In this document: positions 48,269 to 60,867 of the stretch, in pieces
Layout: every line of letters starts with the position of its first letter
Numbering within the stretch: the first letter of the stretch is position 1
Assembly: GCA_031310005.1 (NCBI GenBank)
Contig: CM062382.1
Coordinates: 806,001-870,000 of the forward strand
Direction: 5' to 3'
Length of the DNA: 64,000 nucleotides
DNA from: Dactylellina haptotyla
Lineage: Eukaryota > Ascomycota > Orbiliomycetes > Orbiliales > Orbiliaceae
Translations under genes and position numbers: made by a program
The notes under the pieces: generated by a model
What the model was told of the DNA's origin: nothing
Seen by the model: only the letters and a program-made list of their open reading frames with translations
Databases searched by the model: none

Positions 48269-50635
48269 ATGATGTTACGACTATCTAGAGTATCGCTGCT
48301 TTCGGCGCTTTTCCTCGGTTCCCTGCAGGTCCAGGCCGCCGATATTCTTTCGACCAGCGGATTCGCATCTTGCGCTTCCCAGGATTCAGATATCGTCGTC
48401 AATAGATTTAATGTCGAATACAACAAAGCCAATATGACTGTCAAGTTCAACGTTGGAGGAGAATCCAAAATAGCACAAGAGGTCACCGCGGACCTCGTGG
48501 TCACGGCCTATGGTAGAGAGGTGTACAGGAACAGTTTCGACCCGTGTGATAAGGGCATCACACTTTTGTGTCCAAGTACAGATCCCCAACGAGCTAGCTG
48601 AAGGATAAATAAAGAAACGTTGCTAACAAATATCTCCAGTACCCGCCGGAAACTTCTCAGCTGCTGGAAATTTACCAATCCCACCGGAGTTTGCCAGCCA
48701 GATCCCAGCTATCGCCTTCACCATTCCCGATCTCGACGGTTTAGCCCGACTTGAACTGAAAAGCAAAAATGGAACAGGCAACAGTACCCTCGCATGTCTG
48801 CAGTCCAGCGTTAGGAACGGCAAAACTGCTGAACAACCCGCCGTAACCTGGGTCACTGCTGGTATCGCCGGTGCTGCCGCCGTCCTCGGATCTGTTACTT
48901 TGATTTCTTCGGCGGCTGGTCTTGGTGGTTCAAGCGGTGGTTCAAGCGGCCCTTCGCCAAATATCGTTGATGTTGTCTTATGGTTCCAATTCGTTTCCAC
49001 CAACGGCATGTTGAGCGTCAACTACCCACCAGTTTACCGAGCTTTCACCAAGAACTTTGCCTGGTCTACTGGATTAATCCCATGGGCGGATATGCAGCGT
49101 GGCATTGATAGCTTCCGCGGCAAGACCGGTGGCAACACTACCAGGGATTCGTATGAGGTCTTGCAAAATACTACCCTCCTATACACCTCTGATGTATCTT
49201 CAAAGATTGCAAAGCGGTCTTTGAACCTTTGGCAACGTCTCGTCAAGAGAATTGATTTGGAAACCAGTGTCAATGGAACTACCCTCGGATCTTCCACTGC
49301 TACTAATGACGAAGGCGAAAGCAAGCTGATGAAGCAGGTCCACGGAATCGAAGCCTACGTCGAAACTCTATCCATCCCAAGTGCAAACACTTTCTTGACC
49401 GTCCTCCTCATCTTCTTGATCGTCCTTGCCGGAACTGCTGTATTCATTCTACTTTTCAAGCTAATTTTGGAACTGTACGCCCTCTGCGGAAAATTGAACA
49501 AGCCACTTTCCAGCTTCAGAAAGAGATACTGGAGTTTCCTTATGGGAACCATGGTCCGAATCGTAAGTGTTTGACTCTTTACAAAGCGAAGTGTTTCAAA
49601 TGCTAATCTCGACTCTAGATTCTCCTTATGTACGGTATCTGGGTTATTTACTGTTTGTACCAATTCAAGCAAGGTGACTCCTGGGCCGCCAATCTCCTTG
49701 CTGGTATCACCCTTGCTATCTTCACTGGTATTCTGGCCTTCTTCGCGTGGCGTATCGCTTCCATTGCTAGAAAGGTGAAGAAGATGGATAAAGAGCAGCT
49801 TCTCGAAGACAAGAGCAACTTGCGTAAATACGGTCTCTTCTACGATCAGTACAAGGCGACTTTCTGGTGGATGTTCATTCCATTCATCGTCTACCTTTTT
49901 GCTAAGGGTGCTATCATTGCTCTCGGAAGCGGTAATGGTCTCGTCCAATCTAGTGGACAGCTTGCTTGCGAGCTTATCCTCTTCGCCTTCCTTGTCATTG
50001 GCCGTCCCTTCAACAGCAAATCTGGAAACGTTATCAATATCTTCATTGCTGTTGTTCGTGTCATCTCTGTTGCCTGCGTTTTGATCTTCACCGAGCAGCT
50101 TAGAATCTCCCAGACCACTACCACCGTCGCCGGAGTCGCCCTCATCGTCGTCCAGTCCGTCCTCACTGGTCTTCTCGCAATCTTGATTGCCGTCAACGCC
50201 ATCGTTATCTGCTGCAAGGCTGATTACTATACCAAGAAGCGCCACGACCGCCAGAAGTACGCCGAAGAGGCCAAGATGCGCGAAGCTTTCGACCCCCACA
50301 ACCCGCGAGAGTCTATCATGGGACCCGCTCCATTTGGTTACAACAATGACGGAAAGGGCAAGTACCAACCAACTCCTACCCGTGACGACTTCCCCATGGA
50401 CGACATGTACCCCCCACCACGCGGAGCATATATGGCACCTCCTCATGATCGTGATGGCTCCCCTGTTCCTCTTTCGCGAGACGGGGAAGGTCACGAACGT
50501 TCCTTCAGCGGAGATCGTCAAGATTTCGCCAACCACAGCCGACAGAGTCTCATAGGAAGCGCGGCGCCGGTGGGTCACGATACTCGTTTCCCACCGACGT
50601 CGTACGACGAATACCGTGGCAACAGGCAGTTTTAG
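48269..50635 (+). CDS. FLC: Flc/TRP-like membrane protein (flavin carrier family)
   Basis: Three exons (48269-48575, 48640-49562, 49619-50635) give 748 residues. The family (yeast Flc1-3, fission yeast Pkd2) acts in FAD or haem uptake into the ER, Ca2+ handling and cell-wall integrity. Seen: a signal peptide (SLLSALFLGSLQVQAAD), then an ML-like luminal domain with paired Cys (FASCAS, DPCDKG, LLCP, LACLQ). A TRP-like multi-helix region follows (AGIAGAAAVLGSVTLIS, NIVDVVLWFQFVSTNGMLSV, FLTVLLIFLIVLAGTAVFIL, FIPFIVYLFAKGAIIALGSG, LACELILFAFLVIGRPF, VALIVVQSVLTGLLAIL). The cytosolic tail is Pro/Asp-rich and disordered. An ATG directly follows the chosen one; the choice does not matter to the signal peptide. 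Confidence 0.92.
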
Positions 50636-51491
50636 ACCACTGGCTTTTCATACCCGATAAAGCAATAAACCTTCAAAAATCGCAGACTGGTTTCCTTTTG
50701 TCATTCTGGCGTTTTCTCTTTTCCATATCCATCCAATACCATAAAAAACCATACCTGCATATCATCGGAAATAAAGCTTTGAGCTTCTTTCTTCCCTGTT
50801 TCCTTGTCTTTAGCACTTTTAGCGGAGTTTTTTAATTTTTTTTCTATTGCATACAATCATCTATTCACACCCCTGTTTTCCTGATTAATTTTTAAAACCA
50901 TCATCCTGAATCGTCGTCATCCTGTACTTTGTCACAAAGTAAAAAAAAACCGCTAACCCTCTCCTTTTTCATTTGTCTTTAGTAACTCCACCATATTGAT
51001 ACCAAAAAATTATAATATAATAAAAAATATATCAAAACAAACCCCTTGTTTAGCCTCCCGCATGCGATAGAAGATAAGACGTATTATAGACGACTCCGAT
51101 ACATCTCAAGTTTGAGCTGTCATGCATATTAGACTCTAGATACCATGTACATATTTCACTAAAAGTAGTCATTTAAGCGTTTAGAAAATACCAAATATAG
51201 ACACTGATTTACACCTTTCGAAATAAAGTATGGCATAAAAAATGAGAAGCTTATCCGTGCAGCAACCCAGTTTTCCTTTCTTGTTTACATTTTGGTTTTC
51301 GCTCCTATAATTGGCTGTTCTCTGTCCATTGACCAAAAGGGTAATATTTCCAATTTCGCTTTAGCTCAGAAGACCCATCGTATGCAGCCCGTCGGCCCAA
51401 CCTAGTCTTGAAATCGAACCTTCTATGCGAGAGCATCGAATACCCAACCGCGCATGCAGCAGAACCAAGGTTCGTCGCGATGCGAATGATC
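50636..51491. other. Convergent intergenic region (FLC / polygalacturonase)
   Basis: A+T-rich 3' flanks of two convergent genes. No gene seen. Confidence 0.5.
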
Positions 51492-53075
51492 TCAAGATGG
51501 ACAAGCGAGGTTCGTGCAGGTATTAGCTTTCCCAGCCCCCGTGACCTTGATGCCGCTAAAACTGAAGTCTTGACAACTGCCGCTGCCGCATACAAGATTA
51601 TAGACTTTCGCAGAGGAGTCGACGGACCCCGTGATATTTTTGTATGTGATACCCTTGATCAAAACGCCGTTTGTCGGGTTTCCGCCACCGTAGTTTTGTT
51701 CAACGTCAATAGCGGCCTTTTGAATGTCGGCAACTACGATATTCTCGTAAAGGATGTTTAGTACTTGACCTTGGCCGTTGGTGTCCGTCTTGATTCGGAT
51801 TGGTGTTCCGCTGTTCTCCATTTTACAATTCTTGAATCTGCACCATGATAAGAAAAATCGCTCAGTCTTTTATTCTTTCCTCGAAGGCTCTTTCGGACCA
51901 GTAGTGAACTTACGTGATGTTCTCTGTAATATGCGTGCCGCTTGACCCGCCTCCGTTAATTGATAAACCGTGGCTACCATAGCAATAAGCATTCGTAACT
52001 GTCACCCCATTGCAATCGGACACCACGACGCAGTCATCTTGGTTATACACTGTCAGGTTATTCATAATGATATTATTCGAATTTCCAACATTGAACCCGT
52101 CCGTGTTATGCGCCGCAGGTAGGCCATTACTAATGGAATTCGCTGCGAAACCAGCTTTGTTGTCAATATAGATGTTTTGGAAAGTGGTATCCGAGCAACC
52201 TGCGATATTGAGACCGTGGGTGGGGAAGTTCAAGAAGTATAGATCCGTGAAGAGAGAGTTGGTCGTCTGGATTTTGAGGAACTGTCCGGGCTTGGGGTTT
52301 CCGCCGTTTCCTAGGCCGTCCCAGTACATCGGCCCACCTCCATCGATGACTGCGCCGGGTGCGCCTTTGACTGTCAGGTGGTCTCCACTAATTGACATAG
52401 GCCTGAAGCTATTTTTTGGCGTTCTTTCCCAGGTTAGTTTCCCAGCGAATATCACGGTGGCGCTAGGTTTGAGTGCGTTCAAGACGATGGAGCTACTCGT
52501 CGGTGAGTTGATTCCTGAAAGGGTCAAGGTCATGCAGTTCGTTTGTGCCGCCGCGATTTGTGACCATGCTGCGCAAAGGCACGAGTTGGCTGTGGTCGCT
52601 GTTGTTTTCGTCGTGGTAGTAGCCGTTCCCGTAGTAGATGTGGTCGTGGCTACCGTCGTAGTTGTATTGGGTGTTTTCGACGTAGTTGTGGTTCCCGCAG
52701 TTCCTAGAGCCGAAAGTTTAGGAATTAAAAGTGTATTTTGGCGGTCTTTGTTCACGAAACATACCTGGAATACATTGGGAGTAATACTAATTAATAACAT
52801 CAGTATCGAACTAGCAAAAGGTTTTGCGAACTCGCGGCTAGGTTATTGAGGACTTACGTCGTTCTGGTATGTACAGAGGGTTCCCGAGGCGCCTAATGTT
52901 CAAGAGGCGCACCTAAGTATTCAAACGGTACTTTGAAAGAATTGTAGTTGAGGAGTTAAAACTTACAAGCAGTAGGACCTGTCCAATTAATACCGCCGCA
53001 TTGACCCCAAACGGTTTGCTGAGCGGTTGTGTAACTAATGCCAGATATGGCAAGTATGGCTAGCGAAGAACGCAT
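51492..53075 (-). CDS. Secreted polygalacturonase (GH28) with N-terminal CBM1
   Basis: Five exons (53075-52967, 52892-52858, 52786-52765, 52703-51914, 51837-51492) join to 433 residues. A signal peptide (MRSSLAILAISGISYTTAQ) is followed by a complete CBM1 cellulose-binding module: QTVWGQCGGINWTGPTAC, ASGTLCTYQND, YYSQCIPG, spread over exons 1-3. A Thr-rich linker of about 40 residues comes next. The GH28 beta-helix has all active-site motifs: NTDG (255-258), QDDC (the D pair at 278-279), GSHGLSI (H300) and RIK (333-335). Such enzymes hydrolyse alpha-1,4-galacturonan in pectin; endo or exo mode is not decided by these motifs. CBM1 on GH28 is unusual to my knowledge and would hold the enzyme on cellulose in plant walls. 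Confidence 0.92.
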
Positions 53076-55039
53076 CGTGATATATATTTTACTAATAGTA
53101 TTCCAACTCGATTATATACAGAGTAACCGCAGCACTAATGAAAAAGGTATTGTTAAAGAAATTCAGTTAAAGATATGCGCTATATATACATTTATGAATG
53201 TTTCCATCTACTTCTATTACTGTGAATTAATCATATATCTCGAAAGCAAGCTACTGGGCGGCAGAATACTGGTTGTCATCCACTTCATGAAAACTATTAG
53301 TGTAATATTGAGCCTAAAACAATTTTGACCTCAACCCTCTACTACACTAGAATCACTCATAAAATTAAACTTGCTGTCCACTGTCCTTCCAAAAAGAAAG
53401 AGGACGCCATTCATTTGAATAGCCTGAATAACTAAATTTTATACAATAGATCACCCGGGGAAACGATGGTGGAACAGGTCTTTTTTGGCTCCGGATATCT
53501 GGTTTGCCTCTGTCAAACCATGGTTCCACATCCTACGATCTTGGTAGCGCTCGCAAAGCCCCTGAGCAATTAATTAACCGGCAGTTCGTTACATTTTATC
53601 CTGCATCTATCAAACTCTAAGTCCGACTTTTGAAGTTTTCTCTACTGTAAAATCATTTCGTAGTGATAATTAATCCGACGGAAGATAAAACTTTAAAATT
53701 CCACTAATCGTCTCATTATACCAGTCTACACATTTATTTCAAGTTACGCTTGGTTTGAAAAACTTTGGTTTGGTAATATTTAGTATTTCATAAGACCTAC
53801 TCTCAGCATCGGTCATGAAAATATGAACTAGTATTCATTGACTGTATGCACAAGTTGCATCTTTGCTAACCCGGAATTGAGTTGGCAGTTATTATTAGTG
53901 ATATTGAACAGCTTCACTTTTAGAGCTTTTCTTTATAGAGTCCAGTTGACCGGCAAACTAATCATCTTTTAGATGAAGGGCAGTCAGAAGACAATTGATT
54001 TTTTAGACATTACCCAAAAGTACGCGGCCAAAATGTATCGTTTCGGGCCAATGTTTAATGGGTCGATTGCAAGTTAACACAACGAGATACAAATAGAATT
54101 TCATAGCAAAACTCGCTAATTGTGAACCAAGTTGGAATAAACTACCTTAGGCTAAATAGAAGCAATCTTGGTAAACTTAAGCCCGGCAGCCCAAGAAGTT
54201 CAAAACCTGGGACGCCCAGACGGGACAAGGGTCAAACCACATATCTCATACACTCAATGTAGGGGAGACGGCTTCCCCACAAATGATCGCACAAAGCCGG
54301 TTGCTTTTTAAGGATTTATTTCCCCGTCGAAATTATCGAAACAAACTGTTCTTCGCATCAGGCTAAATAGAAGATCAATTCTTGAACCAAAAAACATCAG
54401 GCTGATTTTTGAAAATGCCTATGCCATCGTTCGGTTCAAATTCCAGCCGAATTTCGAGGTGATCGATCCAACTTTCATTAATTAGCCATCAATGCCGCGC
54501 TTGGTGGAAAATTCATCTTCAACAGTCAACATTAGTACTATCAGTCTCATCACGGGAACTGTTACAATCCTCCCGTCTTTACAATGCAGCTCGTATACCA
54601 CACAACAAGAATCCCTCTCTCGCTCTAGATATCGCTGGGAAGCCTTAAAGCCAGAAAATGTGGCTCCCAACTAACCAATAATTCTACATTGTATTGCCGG
54701 CTGGGCGTCGCGCAAAATAAATAAATAAGATCTCTTACGTGAACGGGTGATCAAATATTTTGCTAGAACCGAGTATTACTGTTTCTTTCATAAAATCATA
54801 AATATCTTTCATTTCAAATGTTGGAGATAAGAATAGACAAATGCATCGCTAATGACAAAGTCCTTGAAATGTACAGGATAGTATTCCAATATATGATGTT
54901 AAAGCACGTGAGATAGAAGTATGACTACAGCCAAACTAACGGCCAACGCCGGTTTTCGTACCCAGGAACAGACTACCGGAGCGGCAGACTTCATAGAGTT
55001 ATCCACCGCTGTAGTAGGCTGCGGCTGAGTACCGTGTCC
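53076..55039. other. 2 kb A+T-rich region without a gene
   Basis: Upstream of the polygalacturonase and downstream of the aspartic protease. Frames are short (the longest about 96 codons at 53038-53328) and lack features. Likely promoter plus spacer. Confidence 0.45.
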
Positions 55040-56581
55040 CTAGTTGGCTTGGGCATTTTCAGCAGAAGGCGCGAAACCGACTTGGTTAGTGTCGAGGTTG
55101 AACACTGAGTAGACGTTCTTGAGGAAGACATCTCCCAAGAGCATCTGGTTGGGACCTCCGATTTGTCCTCCCATGATGTTAGATACGCATGTGTTTGATC
55201 CCTGGTTGATGGCTGCTCCGACGTAGTCGAGATGACTGATGTCGAGGGTCTGCCCACCAAATTTGACTTGCAGGGTGGAGGTAGTATCGCATGGGAGAGT
55301 GAAAGTACCGGCCTGGTTGGTTTGAGAGGCACCGTGGAGGGCGGCGTGGATGGTGACGGCATCCTGTTGTGGGACAATCATCAAAGTGGTACCAGTATCA
55401 ATGATTGCAGTGCTAGGAGACAATCCTAGGGTCTGGCCGTTCACAGTCATATCTTCAAGATTGATCTCCCACAATCCATCCGCGGAGATGTTATCGCTAA
55501 ACGTAAGAGAGTTGGCGTCGCCACCCTTGATGAAGCTTGCGTCGATTTTACCAAAGTTTATAGCACCATCGTTAGTTCCAGTGCCAGCTCTGGCAAGATG
55601 GACACCGATAAGGGCAGCTGGAATCTGGTTTGTATCTTTTAGGACTTGGAGTGGAACGGTAACACCTTCCGACGAAGCCTTAGAAGTGGCCAAGCCCATC
55701 AACCCGTCTGGCTGAAACTGATCAAACTGCTGGGAGAGCTGCTGACTGAGACCGAAAGTAGTTTGGATGTCCATTCCGGCAATGTTGACGGTATCCTTCG
55801 CTAAAACACCGGCGACGCTACCAGAACCATATTGAATAGAAAACGGACTGTTTGAAATGACAAGCGACTGCGAATCAGCTTGCGAGAGTGTGCTGTGTGT
55901 CGACGATGCTCCCGCGGCAGGGACCCAAAGGTCCGAGCTACCGGTGTCCATGATAACTTGGAACTGTTTCTTACTAGAACCAATAGTTATCAAGGCAAAG
56001 TAAGTAATATCAGCACCGTCTTCATTGAGAGCTACAGATGCACCTTGCGTAGGCTGCGAGGCTGCATCGAATGTCTGCGAAACGACCGCTCCCGGTTGCT
56101 GATTCGCAGCAGCAAATCCCGAGGCTCCATTGTTTCCTGTGCCACCGTTTCCATTTCCATTTCCATTTCCATTTCCATTCCCATTTCCAGTAAGGGCTGA
56201 TGCTGGAATGACCGCTTCCTCGCCGTCGGATAGCAGAACAATGATATCGCCGTTGGAGTCTTGGCCGAGAACCTTAACAATTGTTAGAGGCTGCTGTCGC
56301 TTTCGCAAAGGAGTAAACTCGAAAACTTTGGAATCGATAGTCGTCCTCTTCACCAATCCGCCTGATCTTTTCGCGTGCCTGTCCATTGCATAATTAAGTT
56401 TCTGTACGGACCTCACCACAGGGTGTCCCAGCGGTTCAGAGGATCTTTTCAGTGGCATCGAAGGAGCTACGACGTTGGTCCACGTCTGGTTCTTGGACGT
56501 ATCCTGTTTAATGCCCATATACATTGGCAAAGCCGTTGCGCCCACCGCCAGGGAGGCCACAGCAAAAGTCTTGAACAACAT
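55040..56581 (-). CDS. Secreted aspartic protease (pepsin family A1)
   Basis: Single exon, 513 residues. A signal peptide (MLFKTFAVASLAVGATALP) is followed by a propeptide of about 80-100 residues with dibasic sites (AKR, VKR, RKR) suited to Kex2 cleavage. The catalytic part has both active-site motifs, VIMDTGSSDLW (D212) and AIIDTGTTL (D395), the flap region IQYGSGS and a pair of late Cys (LPCDT, NTCVS). The end (SVFNLDTNQVGFAPS) is the usual A1 terminus. No GPI signal follows, so it is probably released. Between the propeptide and the catalytic domain is an unusual low-complexity (Gly-Asn) repeat, residues 132-146, coded by a hexanucleotide repeat. Confidence 0.93.
   Translation of the reverse strand: MLFKTFAVASLAVGATALPMYMGIKQDTSKNQTWTNVVAPSMPLKRSSEPLGHPVVRSVQKLNYAMDRHAKRSGGLVKRTTIDSKVFEFTPLRKRQQPLTIVKVLGQDSNGDIIVLLSDGEEAVIPASALTGNGNGNGNGNGNGNGGTGNNGASGFAAANQQPGAVVSQTFDAASQPTQGASVALNEDGADITYFALITIGSSKKQFQVIMDTGSSDLWVPAAGASSTHSTLSQADSQSLVISNSPFSIQYGSGSVAGVLAKDTVNIAGMDIQTTFGLSQQLSQQFDQFQPDGLMGLATSKASSEGVTVPLQVLKDTNQIPAALIGVHLARAGTGTNDGAINFGKIDASFIKGGDANSLTFSDNISADGLWEINLEDMTVNGQTLGLSPSTAIIDTGTTLMIVPQQDAVTIHAALHGASQTNQAGTFTLPCDTTSTLQVKFGGQTLDISHLDYVGAAINQGSNTCVSNIMGGQIGGPNQMLLGDVFLKNVYSVFNLDTNQVGFAPSAENAQAN
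56144..56188 (-). repeat. In-frame hexanucleotide microsatellite coding (Gly-Asn)n
   Basis: Seven GN units are encoded by near-perfect GGAAATx6-type repeats (TTTCCA on the plus strand) inside the aspartic protease gene. Six-base units keep the frame, so copy number can vary without harm to the reading frame. Confidence 0.85.
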
Positions 56582-57202
56582 TTTGAAAAAGAAAGTTAAA
56601 GGTTAAAATAGGTGAAAGTAAAAGAAAGAAGCGAAGTCGAAACCGGTCGAGCACTTGTGAAATGAACGTAACGGTAAAAATAACAGACCTGCTGAAACAA
56701 GAACGAAAGGGAACTGGAAGGCCTGTCCAGAATGTTGATCACGGATGCAGAAGAAAGGGAAGGGAAGGAAGAGAAGGAGGATACGAAGCAGATATTTTAT
56801 AGAATACATCTTGGGTGCACTACTAGACACCGGCTATTGTTCCCGTGAGCTATTCTTTGCTGTGGAGGACGCGCACACAGGGGTTTTCGTAGTTTCCATA
56901 GTCTCTCGGAGCAAGGTAAAACAGGACCTGGGGAACCAATAAACGGGCTGAGCAGCCAACATCACATAGTCCGGAACTAAATACAGGCAAGAAAGGCGGA
57001 CTGGTACCTGTTGGGGAATTTGTGTTGAAACGCGGGCGCGGACAAGCTTTCCAAGCCCGAGGCACCCGACTTGGCAATATGTGCGTCCATATGCTTGGGA
57101 CTGCGTTTTCGATAAGGATCTTTGATGTTTGACGAGTGTAAGATAGAGACAACTTGAATCAAGAAGGCCTTCAACCGGATTTGGATAGCCACTCAGACCC
57201 GG
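56582..57202. other. Upstream flank of the aspartic protease gene
   Basis: About 620 bases, presumably the protease promoter. No supported gene. Confidence 0.4.
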
Positions 57203-57694
57203 ATGGCGTCGTTTCAAGGAGACAATGTTAATATATGTGATTACGCACCGAAAAATCGTACTACTTGCTCGTTGGGTGATATTTGCGACTTGCTAGAACA
57301 ATTTGGGTGCCTAGGTGGCCGGCCAGCCGTTCTGAAAGCGAGCCGTTTGATTTACCGCCAAGGATATTTCGAAATTCAACGGAACTTCTACTTTGACCAT
57401 ATGATTTATTGTCGAGATAATGCTAGAAATAGAATAAAATATTGGGATTTATCCCAATGTAAGTACCTAATTCCGTGAAATTTAAGGCCGAACTGTCCCT
57501 CTACTGCTTTTTAATTGTTTCTTTCTTTTTTTTCGGCGGAGAAGGCCAGACCTTAGTTGAGTTCCTCCTCTCCTGAATCCTACGACAGAATTTTGACACA
57601 AGCGCGCACACCATCCACGTGTCTTGAGAAAGTGGTTTCTGCCATGAATGTATTCAATCGATGTCTGCAGGACCCGACCATTTTAATATTTTAA
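57203..57694 (+). CDS. Possible two-exon hypothetical protein
   Basis: An 85-codon frame from ATG (MASFQGDNVNICDYAPKN; later CLGGRPAVLKASRLIYR) runs into a good GTAAGT donor at 57459. Joining at ACACAAG (57602) gives an in-phase second exon ending VSAMNVFNRCLQDPTILIF; an AAAG a little later (57630) also gives the same frame. The product would have about 115 residues. No family is recognised. The intron (144 bases) is longer than most here. Confidence 0.3.
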
Positions 57695-60600
57695 TGTCAA
57701 TATATTTTTTCTCCGCTCTCATTCAGTAAAATGACGCAATCCTGTATACTTTGTCTCATACGTGGAAAACATTTGCCCTGTAGAAAATCTCTCGGTCGGG
57801 TAATGCTGAAACCTCACTCGTCTCTGGAGTCTCAGTCTATGTCAGCTATACGATGAACTCTTAGCGATAAACATGTTATACTTATTTCGAATACTATCGA
57901 CCAGTTTGGTATAAAGCCGTGGTATTCTACTTGTCCGATAGGATTAAATGTATCCGAGCTCATCCCGTACGAGGCGTTATCTGGATACAAATGTCCGTTC
58001 ACATACCGAGATACAACATGCCGGAGCTTCTTAGCTATACCAGAACGGGTTTATAGGACTTCTAGACACGACTCGACAGTGAAGCTAGCCATTATCACGT
58101 CATCATCGTCTTCTATCCATTTAGAAAAATGTGTCTTTCTTAGTTTAGCAGTAGTACTTACTATTATTAACTCGGTTTATTATAGGCATCTGGATCACTG
58201 TTGGTAACCAAACACAGAATATTTTTTTTCCGTCGTTATCAACCCAATCGCGCCGCGCTATTTATGATATCGGGTTTTAAATTCTCTTAGAATATATATA
58301 ATATAGGTACTACTGTAGGCTTTATTTTATGGATAGTGAGCATGCACTATCAGGATATATAAAAACAATTGTATCGCTAACCAGATGCCGATGCCGACGA
58401 ACTCTTACCAAATAGGGAGCGTAGGATTACAGTCCCCTAACACAAACTGAAGTGTAAACACGCGATGCATGATAGCTGCTTCTCAACGAGACAGCTCAAT
58501 ATACGAAATTCCTATCTGTGTACTTTTGATAGATTTGGCGTTAGGGATTTGTTACACTGTCAAGTTTTTTTTATGCTTTTAAAGAAAAGCCCTCAATATT
58601 TTCCTTATTATATAAACGGTACCGGATCTTAGATAGCCTTGATCGGAACCAATTAACCGGGTAGAGTTCGGTTAAGCTAAACCAAGGACTTGGCCAAGCG
58701 AATCTTCAAATGTTCTGCTACGGCTTCCAACATACACAACACAGCATTGAATTTCATTTATAAAGGTTCTCGAATATTATGCTAGATATCACAGCGACAA
58801 TAGCACCTTTATGGAATTCGCGAGCGAAATTGCCTGTGCAACAAGGGAAGTGATTTGTGGTTAAGATCCAATAAAACAAGCAGCCCTTCAGCAAACCGTT
58901 CCAATGGCTCTCAACTTCATAATTACAAAATACAGCGTTATGTGATCAGGATTTCATGATCGGGACTTCAAAATCTGGTATAGAAATGCTACTATTGAAG
59001 GGTGAGAGGATTCACCTTACCATAGAAATTAATTCAATAATTAAGCTGCTCTTAGTTTCACTGCACCGCAATTGTCACTAAAATGTGGTGCAGCTACTTA
59101 TCCTCTTCACCACGTAAAGGTGGCAGCATTTCGAAGAGGTACCCGCCGGGGAAGGGGCCCGGCGGGCGGTACCTCGAACCTCCGAAGAGGTTCAAGGCCC
59201 ATTGATTGTCTAGGTACCAGACTTCAGGGGCGGCGGGACATTCTCAGCCGTGCACGTGGTGCAAGGACAGGAACAGGGTGTCTTCGGAGGAGTGGTCTAA
59301 GAGTGCGTCGGAATTAGTGCCAGCCTAAGACCAGAAAATGTAATATTCAAACCTGTCGACAGAATTTTAATACACACTATTGAATTGGCCTCCATTCGAT
59401 TCATCTTGTTCCGGGCTATTTGGGACAAAATAGAGATTGACACTCCCTCAAAGATGACTCGAGATGATTTAAACAGTTCTATTATATACCATGACGAAGT
59501 AGAGATTAGTATTCAGTAACCGGACGAATTAATATTCGCTAGATAGGGGCACTTACCCGCCCGTAGTTTTTTCCACAGCATCTTGAAAACCGAGAATGCC
59601 CGTCTGTAGATGTGATCGAAAGGATTGTATTGAATAATGGTTATCGAAAAAGATTGTGTTGCTGTTTTCGAAAGATTGTAAGCAGTATGTCTGGTGAAGA
59701 AAGAAGGAGAAGAAGAAATAGGAGAAGAAGATTTAGTTCCCCTCATCATACTTAATAGTCTCTTAGAGAAGATGTAATTGATTTCTCCTTTGTTATTGAA
59801 TATATTATTATGAATTAAATATCGAGACATGTGCGCAAATCAAAAATACTGTTTCTATACCTAACTCAACTGTGAAGATCCTGGTAGCATAACCAGCAGT
59901 CCGGCCCCAACACCAAGCCCAAATCTGAGCATAAATACAATTAAAGGATAGATAATAAATAGTTATAGCATAGATTTGTATTTCAATGAGTACAAGATCA
60001 ATTCTTAAATCGGCTGGAACATATGAAAAGACTAATTGATTAATTCGGGCTCTCTTACTTGGGTACGCGTCATGATATCGAAGATGAGTTTCTTGCTGGT
60101 TACCTACCGAAAGAGGACTATGATACAAAATAAAGGAAACCAATACATGGCCCTTCTTCCTGAGTTATGGGCTTTCTAGACTCAACTGGAGGATTGTTTG
60201 CTATTAATTGAATTAGTGAATATTATTATTGTCTATTCATCACCGTTTAAACTACATTGCCTCCATTGATTTATATCATTGCATACTAACGCGTAGTTTT
60301 GGATATTTTAGTAATGGTCATACACTAATTACTCGAAGATGTATTATATATCACGGAAATGTAGCTATATTAAACCTCTACAGCGTATACATACGGCGCC
60401 CACGTCGTGCTTCGCGGATGTTTTACAATACAAGCATACAGAATTTTCATCCAGATTAAATTGATAGCTGATATAACAGCTACCGTAGCCCGATGATTGA
60501 TACTATTGGATGCTATATATTGAGATTTGATGATAGACGACTTAGATAATAGATTATTACGGAGTGTATGGTCGTTGAATCTGTTTGTACGATAATTGCG

Positions 60601-60867
60601 ATTATATTGATTGATGATCATAGCAATACAATAACATGAAATACGAAAATACAACGGCAGAGTAGTCGAGAAATAGAGTCTTGCATTAGTTTCCTAGTAT
60701 AATTTTTGCAGCGATATTTCTCTATGTATATCTACATGTACGTTTGCCTGCCATTTCTCCATTCCTGGACCTGAAACCCGTTCCTGATATTTTCCCCTTC
60801 CGCCAAGACAAATTGATCAAAGAATGAACCCCATCTTCAAATATCTAGAGATAATCGAAGTTGTATC
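57695..60867. other. 3.2 kb A+T-rich region with one GC-rich patch
   Basis: No supported gene. A GC-rich patch at about 59085-59335 stands out; its minus strand has protein-like stretches (TNSDALLDHSSEDTLFLSL; YRPPGPFPGGYLFEMLPP) that do not form one open frame, suggesting a decayed fragment of unknown origin. Its hairpin is listed next. Confidence 0.4.
59136..59175. repeat. Long GC-rich hairpin
   Basis: Left arm GAGGTACC-CGCCGGG (59136-59150), loop GAAGGGG, right arm CCCGGCGGGCGGTACCTC (59158-59175). The arms pair except for a three-base bulge on the right. Surroundings are A+T-rich. Confidence 0.6.

Noticed and set aside
49355-50578. A 407-codon minus-strand open frame
   Set aside because: It lies antisense to the third exon of FLC and has the Glu/Asp/Ser-rich mirror composition expected from a codon-biased gene on the other strand.
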